Shown piece by piece: positions 1-5,778 of a stretch of 9,339 nucleotides of DNA. The stretch's first letter is position 1, and each line of letters opens with the position of its first letter. Under the pieces are notes generated by a model. That model saw only the letters and a program-made list of their open reading frames with translations. It made no database searches and was not told where the DNA came from. The stretch is from an uncultured Anaerolineaceae bacterium (lineage in GTDB: Bacteria; Chloroflexota; Anaerolineae; Promineifilales; Promineifilaceae): NCBI GenBank assembly GCA_937967805.1, contig CALBTC010000204.1, forward strand, positions 1-9,339, read 5' to 3'. The position numbers and the translations under genes are program-made.

Positions 1-370
1 CTTTCATGATGGCAATGGCACTAGCCCGGTCCTTGAGAGAGCCTGTTGGATTACGGCCGTCATCCTTCAGCCACAATTCCGCCACGCCCGCTGCCTGCGC
101 CAGGCGGTGTGCCGGCTGGAGCGGCGTCGCGCCGACCAGCAGCGGCGGCGCGGGAATGTTATCGGCAACCGGTAAAAACGGCCGATAGGCAAACATGCCC
201 CCGCCGGCATCCGGCAAAACGCCGCCAACCTCAGCGCGGATGGCCTCATAATTGTATTCCACATCCAGAATGCCTTCATTGCCGTGATCGGGGCAAACGT
301 ACAGTACCTCGTCAGGCCGGTAAACTTCTTGGCAAATCACACAGCGCAGGCCGGTGATGTTTTTCATCAT
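1..370 (-). CDS. thrC: Threonine synthase, N-terminal part (runs off left edge)
   Basis: Threonine synthase is a PLP enzyme that converts O-phosphohomoserine to threonine in the cytoplasm. The minus-strand reading frame from the ATG at 370 is open to the window edge (123 residues). It begins with a small Cys-rich head (C10, C13, C26, then H29 in CPDH) resembling the zinc-ribbon-like start of many bacterial and archaeal threonine synthases. It continues with GATPL (80-84) and the PLP-lysine motif NPTGSLKDRAS, with K113 as the likely Schiff-base lysine. A good ribosome site, AGGAGA, lies just upstream. A second ATG at 367 is an equally possible start. The gene follows the nuclease-fold gene on the same strand after an 83-base gap with a 15-bp inverted repeat. 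Other fold-type II PLP enzymes share the SLKDR motif, so the family is secure and the exact substrate is probable. The C-terminal two thirds are outside the window. Confidence 0.85.
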   Translation of the reverse strand, partial: MMKNITGLRCVICQEVYRPDEVLYVCPDHGNEGILDVEYNYEAIRAEVGGVLPDAGGGMFAYRPFLPVADNIPAPPLLVGATPLQPAHRLAQAAGVAELWLKDDGRNPTGSLKDRASAIAIMK

Positions 371-388
371 GCCTTCTCCTAAGTGGTC

Positions 389-444
389 AACCTCCCGCAG
401 GTTTTGTAATTGAGGATGCTCAAATAAGGAACCTGCGGGAGGTT
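389..444. repeat. Perfect 15-bp inverted repeat upstream of thrC
   Basis: The arms at 389-403 and 430-444 are perfect reverse complements separated by 26 bases. Each arm is itself a small dyad (AACCT, five-base centre, AGGTT), so the DNA could form one long hairpin or two small ones. No T tract follows the stem on either strand, so it is not a classical intrinsic terminator. It lies between the stop of the nuclease-fold gene and the ribosome site of thrC. It could be a thrC leader element, a Rho-type or attenuator structure, or a dispersed intergenic repeat. Confidence 0.7.
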
Positions 445-453
445 TCAATCATC

Positions 454-1215
454 CTAAATTTCCAACGTTGCCAATATGCCCACATGGTCCGATGGATAAA
501 GCATATCATCGTCCGGGGCGGGTTCGTCGCAAAAGATGCGGGCTTCAAGCACCTGGCGAATGCCGGAAGAGACAAAGATGTAATCCAGGCAGCCAGACCA
601 ATCACCCAGCGGCACCAGCGCCGTGGGGAACGTAGCCAATGGCTCAAAACCATGCCGCAGTTGGTAAGCCGAACGATAACGCTGCTTCATAATTTGAATG
701 GCGGGACCAGTGGGCACCTCGTTAAAATCTCCAGCAATCACCTGGGCCGGAATGGGGCGGCTGTCGGCCAGCCAGCCGGTAAGCAAAAGCGCCTGCTCCT
801 GCCGCGCTTCTTTGTCGGTATGCACATGATGGAAATGAGTGCAGACAAAATCGAGCGGCTGGCGATTGCTCAGCTCCACGTTGACCCGCAGGGCCACGCG
901 GCCACCATAGCCTAGATTGAGATTGTCAGAGTATAAAATTGGCAGATTGCTAAGCACACCAATCCCTTCCAGATAGCCGTTGATGGGGTGCTGTTTGCGC
1001 AGTTGGATGATACGATACGGCCGTTTCCCTTCAGGCAGGCGCGCATTAATCTGGTTGCGTAACCAGCGCCCCTGGCCAATGGGAAAGCTAATCTCTTGCA
1101 GGGCGATCAAATTAGGCGTCTCGTCCAGCAGCTCGGCCACCAGCAAATGGCGGCGCTCCCGCCAGCGGTCCGATCGATTGCGTAAATTGATGGTAGCGAC
1201 TGTTATCTGTGGCAT
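454..1215 (-). CDS. Endonuclease/exonuclease/phosphatase (EEP) family hydrolase
   Basis: This 253-residue protein belongs to the metal-dependent EEP fold (DNase I, exonuclease III, sphingomyelinase and inositol-phosphatase relatives), which cleaves phosphodiester or phosphomonoester bonds. The signature residues appear in order: N10 in TINLR, the metal ligand E41 in ALQEI, H127/H129 in THFHH, D163 and N165 in AGDFNEVP, D211 in LDYIFVS, and the catalytic pair D243-H244 in PSDHVG. All expected catalytic positions are present and the length is normal for a single-domain member. No signal peptide or membrane segment is visible, so it is probably cytoplasmic. The ATG at 1215 gives MPQITVATIN, a typical first strand, but its ribosome site is weak (GAGA close by). 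It may be transcribed with the glycosidase gene upstream, although 104 bases with a 20-bp hairpin separate them. The substrate cannot be assigned; these proteins range from nucleases to lipid phosphodiesterases. Confidence 0.88.
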   Translation of the reverse strand: MPQITVATINLRNRSDRWRERRHLLVAELLDETPNLIALQEISFPIGQGRWLRNQINARLPEGKRPYRIIQLRKQHPINGYLEGIGVLSNLPILYSDNLNLGYGGRVALRVNVELSNRQPLDFVCTHFHHVHTDKEARQEQALLLTGWLADSRPIPAQVIAGDFNEVPTGPAIQIMKQRYRSAYQLRHGFEPLATFPTALVPLGDWSGCLDYIFVSSGIRQVLEARIFCDEPAPDDDMLYPSDHVGILATLEI

Positions 1216-1247
1216 TGCATCTCGATATTGTTCTTAATACTCACAAT

Positions 1248-1306
1248 CGTGATGCGTGAAACGTGAAACGTGATTTTTCTCACGCATCACGTTTCACGTT
1301 TCACGC
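1248..1306. repeat. Intergenic inverted repeat with two alternative pairings
   Basis: A perfect 20-bp inverted repeat has arms at 1254-1273 and 1287-1306 and a 13-base loop. Each arm is built from tandem CGTGAAA-type units. A second, mutually exclusive pairing of 12 bp joins 1248-1259 with 1280-1291 (CGTGATGCGTGA and its complement). The element occupies the gap between the glycosidase stop and the EEP start on the minus strand. No run of T follows the stem, so a simple intrinsic terminator is unlikely. It looks like a REP/MITE-type dispersed repeat, or an RNA structure that stabilises or stops the upstream transcript. Confidence 0.75.
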
Positions 1307-1319
1307 TCTGTTTCCAGGT

Positions 1320-2834
1320 TTATTCCAGATCAATTTCGGTGGTGCCGCTGGGAACGGCCGTTTGTATCGACTGGGCAGCATCCCGCAGCGTCAGCGTAAA
1401 AGGCAAATCGGTGGTCAACACCAGCTTGTGCGCATCGGCCACCATCGACAGCTTGCCGTCCGGCCCCAGCGGGTAATTTTCTACACCGTACGGCCGTTCA
1501 CAAACCAGCCGCCGGTCCCAAAAGACTCGCCGCTGCGGCCAATCTACCGCAATGCCAATCACGTCCTCCAGCAAGATGGCGATAGGGCTCAAACCGGCCA
1601 TGCCGACAGGATTTTCAGCAGCGGGCGCACCGGGAGCGGCCGTTTCGGGCGCGTAATTTTCCCACAAAGAGCCGGTGCGTTCATACACTTTGGTCACGTT
1701 CAGCAGATGGTTTACGCCGATTTCGTGGGCCAGGCCATGCTGCCCCACCTGCCGCAAACCACGCAGCACCATAAAGTTACTGCTGGGCCAGACGCCGCCG
1801 CGCCAATAGCGGCCCGTCTCAAAGTTGTATCCTTCGCTGTCGGCCGACTGGCTGGGGACGCGGTGCGGCAGCTTAAACGCCCAATTTTCGCGCAGCGCCT
1901 GCACAAACGGCTCCAGCCGCTTTTCGGAGATCAGCCCAGGGTCTAGCAGGCCCCAGTAGGCGGCAATAGATTTGACGGGACTGAAACGGCCGTCCGCATT
2001 CACGTCCTGGTAAAACTGGGTGGCTTCATTCCAAAAATGTTTATTGATCAATTCGACCAGGCGTGCATGCTCTGCTTCCAGCTCTGTGGCCAGCGCCTCT
2101 TCCTTGAGCGTGGCCGCCATTTGCGCCAGAATCAAGCTGTTGAGTGACGCCTGCATGGAGGCATCGACCCAGCTCCAATGCCGGTGGTGGTAGCTGCTGT
2201 CGGGCACGCGCGGCTGGTTGCTGAGACCGCTGCTGTGGCCGGTGGCCCAGTACAGGCCGTTGGGCCAGGTGCGATTGGCCCGGCACCAGCGATGGTAAGC
2301 TACCAGCGGCGGGAAAACTTTGGCCAAACGGTCGTCATCCCCCGTAAAGCGATAGCTGCGCCACTCTACCCAGGCCAGAATATTGGGGCCGGTGCCGTTG
2401 GGATCAAACGGGTAGAATAAATCCTCGCCACTAGCCAGGTCGATCTGGCGGCAAATAAAGCCATCATCATGCTGTTTGGCATAGAGATTGTCCAGGTTGC
2501 CCATAAAGTTGAAGGCGCGACGGCCGTACAGCCCAAACTGGCTCATAAAGGCGCTGTCCCACATAAACAGACAGTCGTCTGTGGCCGCATCCAAAAAGTT
2601 AGCCACGAGGTCGGACGCTGGCTGCGGCTGCCGTAAATTTTGCCAGGCTATTTCCCAGGCCCGCCAATACAGCTTGACCCAGCTCTCGTGTTCGGGCAGA
2701 ACGGGTTGAGGAAGCTGCGCTTTGGCCACAGCAAAAGAAGGCCACGATTGGGCAGCATACGTTTGCTGACGGAATTGGTTTTGGGCGGCGAGGGGGTCAG
2801 ACGGCCGTTCAAATTTGGGATGCGGCTGTGGCAT
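1320..2834 (-). CDS. GH63/GH37-like (alpha/alpha)6 glycoside hydrolase, possible altered catalytic acid
   Basis: This 504-residue protein resembles the clan of trehalase (GH37), GH63 glucosidase and mannosylglycerate/glucosylglycerate hydrolase-like enzymes. Visible landmarks: MWDSAFM (91-97), DPNGTGP (144-150), GLYWATG (193-199), the RYWRGGVWP motif (342-350) typical of the barrel, and SLWENYAPET (389-398), where E392 matches the usual catalytic base. In related enzymes the general acid is the Asp of an SG(L/M)DN motif. Here the matching segment is SGLSNQPR, with S205 at that place. This may mean altered chemistry, a displaced acid, or loss of activity; D212 in VPDSS is nearby. No signal peptide is seen, so a cytoplasmic oligosaccharide or compatible-solute hydrolase is plausible. 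A GGGAG ribosome site lies nine bases before the ATG. The gene starts 13 bases after the duplicated lipoprotein gene and is probably in its operon. The substrate is not predictable from sequence alone. Confidence 0.8.
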   Translation of the reverse strand: MPQPHPKFERPSDPLAAQNQFRQQTYAAQSWPSFAVAKAQLPQPVLPEHESWVKLYWRAWEIAWQNLRQPQPASDLVANFLDAATDDCLFMWDSAFMSQFGLYGRRAFNFMGNLDNLYAKQHDDGFICRQIDLASGEDLFYPFDPNGTGPNILAWVEWRSYRFTGDDDRLAKVFPPLVAYHRWCRANRTWPNGLYWATGHSSGLSNQPRVPDSSYHHRHWSWVDASMQASLNSLILAQMAATLKEEALATELEAEHARLVELINKHFWNEATQFYQDVNADGRFSPVKSIAAYWGLLDPGLISEKRLEPFVQALRENWAFKLPHRVPSQSADSEGYNFETGRYWRGGVWPSSNFMVLRGLRQVGQHGLAHEIGVNHLLNVTKVYERTGSLWENYAPETAAPGAPAAENPVGMAGLSPIAILLEDVIGIAVDWPQRRVFWDRRLVCERPYGVENYPLGPDGKLSMVADAHKLVLTTDLPFTLTLRDAAQSIQTAVPSGTTEIDLE

Positions 2835-2847
2835 GAAAGCAAACTCC

Positions 2848-3561
2848 CTATCTGTTCACAAGCAACTCGGCCGTGCCGCCTAACTGAAGGCTGTTTTCGC
2901 TAAAATTTACCACCCGGAACGTATACCGAATCGCCACGTTCTCTTGCAGCGTGCCAATCCAGGTGATTGAATCACCCAGGGCAAACAGCGGGTGTCCTGT
3001 AAGGCCAGTTAGCCGTGCTGAATCTACTTCACCCTGTGTCGAGACACCGTCATACACAAGGGTGGTGCCGGGAATTGTCCAACCCACCGGCACGTTATGC
3101 GCCAAGACGATGTTGTTATAACGAATCGCGTTGGGCCAATCCGGCATCTCATTCAGCGGCATGGCTACCGGATTCAGCACCGTTACCTCAACGGGGCCGG
3201 CCACCGGCAGCGGGCCTAGAAAGTCTGGGGCCAGCCGCAAATTGTAGCTGGCAAACACCCCCGGCGCGACAATGCCGTTCCAAATGAAGGAATCGCCTAC
3301 CCGCTTTTGTGCCGGTTCTCCATCGATCTTCACATCATGCAAATCGCCCGTCTTGCCCACATACTGCAGTTGGGACCCCGGCACGGTCTCCCCTGGTTCC
3401 AGATTGTAAGTATAGGCCGGAATCAAAAACGTCATGGAGTCGCCTTGCGGCGTCGGCGTCACTTCAGGTTCGTCTGATCCCGTGCCCGGAATCGTGCAGG
3501 CAAGGGTTGTCAAGAGCAAAACAAACAGGAAACAACCAAAGCTTTTTAGTGAATGCTTCAT
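2848..3561 (-). CDS. Lipoprotein with two tandem copies of an unrecognised domain
   Basis: This 237-residue protein has a clear lipoprotein signal: a positive start (MKHSLK), a hydrophobic core, and the lipobox LTTLAC with C22 as the lipidated residue. A short Thr/Pro/Glu linker follows, so it should sit on the outer face of the membrane. The rest is two related halves, about 49-131 and 147-237. Both share the pattern N-x3-G-x-T-x-PG-x2-L-x-Y-x-G (53-69 and 156-172) and GDS-x2-W-x-G (89-96 and 196-203), and both end in alternating hydrophobic strands. I read this as an internal duplication of a beta-rich domain, perhaps Ig-like, but I do not recognise the family. Its ATG overlaps the stop of the DsbA-cyclophilin gene as TAATG, so translation is likely coupled. 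This placement suggests a partner or client of that folding factor (inference). It has no cysteine after C22. Confidence 0.82.
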   Translation of the reverse strand: MKHSLKSFGCFLFVLLLTTLACTIPGTGSDEPEVTPTPQGDSMTFLIPAYTYNLEPGETVPGSQLQYVGKTGDLHDVKIDGEPAQKRVGDSFIWNGIVAPGVFASYNLRLAPDFLGPLPVAGPVEVTVLNPVAMPLNEMPDWPNAIRYNNIVLAHNVPVGWTIPGTTLVYDGVSTQGEVDSARLTGLTGHPLFALGDSITWIGTLQENVAIRYTFRVVNFSENSLQLGGTAELLVNR

Positions 3562-4850
3562 TACTGTCCCGTCTCAATCGTAATGGTCTCAATGCGGTCG
3601 CCGTCGGGCGCACTGGGGTCTTGCGGATCGCGCGGCGTCATGTTCTCTACTACATCCATCCCCGCAACGACGCGGCCAAAGATGGCGTGCAGGCCATCCA
3701 GGTGTGTAGCGGCTCCGGTGGTGATGAAGAATTGGCTGCCGCCCGTGTTTGGCCCGGAGTTCGCCATAGAGACAATACCAGGCCCACTATGAGAAAGTTC
3801 GGGATCAAACTCATCATCGATGGCATAGCCTGGATCACCAATGCCCAATCCTGTGGGGTCGCCCGTCTGAGCCATGAAGCCAGGAATGACGCGGTGGAAG
3901 GTAACACCATCGTACCAGCCTTCTTCGGCCAAGAAGACGAAATTGTTCACGGTTTCCGGGGCCGATTGGGGCAAAAGTTCAATCACAATTTCCTCCCCGC
4001 TTTCCATCAGAATGGTTGCCGTGTAGTCAGCCTGCACGTCAATGGTCAAGGGCGGCGGTGCATCGTACTGTCTGTCAGCTAAAATCTGTTCGGCTTCACG
4101 GATCGCCTGACTTTGCTGTACGTAGCTTTCCCAAACGGAATAGTCGAAAGGAACGTTAGGCACCAAATTGCCATCTACAATAACGCTGGGCGTGCCGCCC
4201 AGGCCAATAGCAATAGCCTCCGCCTCCATCGCCGACACGTATTCAGCGTAGGTATTGTTGTCCAGGTCTTCTCCGAGGGCATTCCCATCCAGGCCCAGCT
4301 CATCGGCCAGGGATACAAAGTAGTCGTGGGCAGCGGCTTCGTCCAGATTAGACCATTCTCCCTGCCGGGCAAACAGGGCATCATGGTACTCCCAAAAAGC
4401 CCCTTGCGCGCCGGCGGCTTCGGCCGCTTCGGCCGACTTTTGGGCATGGGCATGGATACTATTCAGCGGAAAATGACGATAAACAATCTGTACGGTTTCG
4501 GGGTAGGCGTCTACCAGACGCTCCAGCACGAGCGAGAAGCTCGCGCAGCCCGGTCATTGAAAGTCGCCATACTCTATGATGAGTACGGCGGGATCGGCCG
4601 CGCCTTTGCGCCAATCCTGTTCACGAACAACGGCCGCTTCCGCCACGGTGCCGGCCGGGGAAAAGTCGTCTAGATTGGTGGCGGCCATATTGGTGCTTTC
4701 GGTGGTTTCGGCCGTTTCATCGACAATTTCTTCTGTGCTGGGAGCGGCCGTATCTTCTTCAGTATCTGTGACGGCAGGCAACGACTCTGTGGTTGAAGGA
4801 CCACAGGCCAACAGCAGCGTCAACAGCATTAGCCACATGGCTTTTTTCAT
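3561..4850 (-). CDS. Putative selenoprotein: lipoprotein DsbA-like (UxxC) oxidoreductase fused to cyclophilin PPIase
   Basis: Read with the TGA at 4554-4556 as selenocysteine, this is one 429-residue protein. The ATG at 4850 has AGGAGA nine bases upstream. It starts with a lipoprotein signal (LLLAC, C16) and an acidic Thr/Glu linker (about 18-60). A DsbA-like thioredoxin fold covers roughly 75-250: IIEYGDFQ, then position 99 (TGA), P100, G101, C102, the conserved VYRHFPL, and the cis-proline loop GGTPSVIV (P221). A complete cyclophilin domain follows (about 275-429): FHRVIPGFMAQTGD (318-331) with R320 and Q328, GSQFFIT (371-377) and HLDGLHAIFG (383-392). The TGA replaces exactly the nucleophilic Cys of CxxC, and the frame and homology continue without a shift. 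Apart from C16 and C102 the protein has no Cys. The combined function would be extracytoplasmic thiol/selenol redox plus prolyl isomerisation in protein folding. Alternatives are a nonsense mutation, a sequencing error, or reinitiation at GTG 4529, which would leave the second half without a signal or active-site Cys. Confidence 0.78.
4526..4546 (-). promoter_or_regulatory. Candidate bacterial SECIS hairpin downstream of the in-frame TGA
   Basis: On the minus-strand mRNA an 8-bp stem pairs 4546-4539 with 4533-4526, including one G-U pair, around the five-base loop UUCUC. A T-T mismatch and a further C-G pair can extend it. The loop begins at the 16th base after the UGA, the near edge of the usual spacing for bacterial SECIS elements bound by SelB. 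The loop lacks the G that most bacterial SECIS loops carry near their start, unless the closing pairs open. The hairpin also encodes protein (ASFSLV), so codon constraint alone could explain part of it. Confidence 0.5.
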
Positions 4851-4870
4851 AAGAATCAATCTCCTGGTAA

Positions 4871-4937
4871 ATCGAACATCCCTGTTCGATGTCCGAAAAT
4901 CCTTTTCGGACTACAAATGGATACCCGCTTTCGCGGG
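4871..4937. repeat. Three consecutive small hairpins, the last a common dispersed repeat
   Basis: Three perfect inverted repeats follow one another: 4871-4878 with 4883-4890 (8 bp, 4-base loop), 4891-4899 with 4903-4911 (9 bp, 3-base loop), and 4924-4928 with 4933-4937 (5 bp, loop TTTC). The third lies in a block whose plus-strand translation reads WIPAFAGMT, a peptide well known from spurious translation of a dispersed intergenic repeat in many bacteria. The block is therefore probably repeat DNA, not a gene. It sits in the probable 5' leader of the selenoprotein gene. Confidence 0.65.
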
Positions 4938-5008
4938 CATGACAGTTTAATGTTTAACAACGAGCATAACTGGCCATTGTATGCCTAAGCTGAGTATCTC
5001 CTAAACAG

Positions 5009-5014
5009 ATTGTA
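5009..5014 (-). promoter_or_regulatory. Possible -10 box for the selenoprotein operon
   Basis: The minus strand reads TACAAT here, a good match to the TATAAT consensus, about 160 bases upstream of the ATG at 4850. The -35 region is weak (a T-rich TTTTTG at about 5032-5037 with a 17-base spacer). If used, the transcript leader would contain the three hairpins at 4871-4937. The call rests on one hexamer only. Confidence 0.25.
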
Positions 5015-5073
5015 AAGATTCAGGGCAGGAACAAAAATCAGTACCTTGTCGTTTTCCGTATGATAGCGCATTT

Positions 5074-5091
5074 TGTTACAATCTCGTAACA
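5074..5091 (+). promoter_or_regulatory. Possible promoter and operator-like dyad for the plus-strand lipoprotein
   Basis: TACAAT at 5077-5082 is a good -10 hexamer placed to start a transcript about 30 bases before the GTG at 5119. It lies inside a perfect dyad, TGTTAC (5074-5079) and GTAACA (5086-5091) with a six-base centre. A dyad covering the -10 and start region is a typical repressor-site layout. The -35 at about 5054 is poor, as in many regulated promoters. Both readings are inference from pattern. Confidence 0.35.
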
Positions 5092-5118
5092 TCGACATTT
5101 TTGATGAAGGAGTGTATT

Positions 5119-5682
5119 GTGAAACGAATTTTATGGCTTTTAACAGCAATTTTGTGGCTAACGGCCGTTGCTTGCGGCCCGTCCCCGGTTGATGAGGACC
5201 CTACTGAGATTCCCCCGGAGAGTGACGGCGGGGCCCTCAATGAGGCACCCGAAGCAGAACCCGATGTTTTTCCCCGCGCCACGCTAACGCCACCCCCCGT
5301 CGGCGAACCAACCGAACCAGAAACGGCTCCTGGTGATGATGGCTATCCGGCACCCCAGCCGCCGCCCACCACCACGCTGCCTGAAGGGTACGAAATACCC
5401 AACCCACCGCCAAGTCTGAATCCATACCCAGAAGCAACAGGAAATTTGATCTGGATTTTAAAGCCGGTGGGCGAGCAGTGTGCCGAGGCGCCAACCACGC
5501 CTGATTTGCAAACGGCCGTTGCCGACATGGTTGCGTTTGGCATTCCGGTAGAAGCGTCTGAAATGGCAGACTTAATGGTCTGCACCGCCTGCGGCTGCCC
5601 CACCAGTGCCCATTTTCGCCTGCAAATTGATTCCGGCTATTTGGGCAATGCAGAGGCGTTGGGCTGGTTTGCCGAAGAGTAG
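5119..5682 (+). CDS. Proline-rich lipoprotein with a C-terminal cysteine cluster, unknown function
   Basis: This is a 187-residue predicted lipoprotein. I choose the GTG at 5119 because AAGGAG lies at 5107-5112 with a six-base spacer; an upstream ATG at 5104 would put the ribosome site inside the gene. The signal is MKRILWLLTAILWLTAVAC with C19 lipidated. Residues 20-108 are an acidic, Pro/Thr/Glu-rich disordered linker. The compact part (about 109-187) starts LIWILKPVGEQC (C121) and has VCTACGCPTSAHF with C155, C158 and C160, then a possible final helix (NAEALGWFAEE). The CxxCxC cluster plus C121 could bind metal or form disulfides, making it a conceivable redox client of the divergently encoded DsbA-like protein (inference). 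I do not recognise the family. A dyad-bearing promoter precedes it, and an inverted repeat follows before the convergent Uma2 gene. Confidence 0.8.
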   Translation: MKRILWLLTAILWLTAVACGPSPVDEDPTEIPPESDGGALNEAPEAEPDVFPRATLTPPPVGEPTEPETAPGDDGYPAPQPPPTTTLPEGYEIPNPPPSLNPYPEATGNLIWILKPVGEQCAEAPTTPDLQTAVADMVAFGIPVEASEMADLMVCTACGCPTSAHFRLQIDSGYLGNAEALGWFAEE

Positions 5683-5699
5683 GAAGTAATTGAGTAACT

Positions 5700-5746
5700 G
5701 GGTAATTAAATAATTGTTTTCGATTGTCCAATTACTTTAATTACCC
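5700..5746. repeat. AT-rich inverted repeat in the convergent gap, possible two-way terminator
   Basis: GGGTAATTAAA plus TAATTG (5700-5716) pairs with CAATTA plus TTTAATTACCC (5729-5746), with a single bulged C at 5735 and a 12-base loop. It lies between the stops of the lipoprotein and Uma2 genes, which point at each other, so it could end transcription from both sides. No T tract follows either arm, so termination would be weak or Rho-assisted. The surrounding TAATTGAGTAACTGGGTAATTAA units suggest a small tandem-repeat origin. Confidence 0.5.
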
Positions 5747-5778
5747 ACCGTCTTCTACCTGCTGCATCGGCTAACGTC

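Noticed and set aside
371..453. T-box riboswitch ahead of thrC
   Set aside because: No specifier-loop context or T-box consensus word is visible, and the gap is too short for a full T-box leader. Only the inverted repeat can be supported.
1263..1946. A 227-codon plus-strand open frame
   Set aside because: It is antisense to the glycosidase and begins inside the 1248-1306 inverted repeat. No domain is visible.
3309..4082. A 257-codon plus-strand open frame
   Set aside because: It is antisense to two well-supported genes and has no recognisable motifs.
3561..4529. A separate cyclophilin gene starting at GTG 4529
   Set aside because: The upstream codons in the same frame complete a DsbA active site (PGC) and join directly to the lipoprotein part. 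The GTG has no clear ribosome site, and the product would lack an export signal although its family partner regions are extracytoplasmic.
4554..4556. Genome-wide reassignment of TGA to an amino acid
   Set aside because: The Uma2 gene ends naturally with TGA at 5779-5781, and no other in-frame TGA interrupts any gene in the window.
4554..4850. A stand-alone 98-residue lipoprotein ending at the TGA
   Set aside because: It would stop in the middle of a thioredoxin fold right before the active-site cysteine. Continuation through the TGA gives a normal DsbA-like domain.
4576..4950. A plus-strand frame ending in WIPAFAGMTV
   Set aside because: This peptide is a known artefact of translating a dispersed intergenic repeat, and the rest is antisense to the lipoprotein leader.
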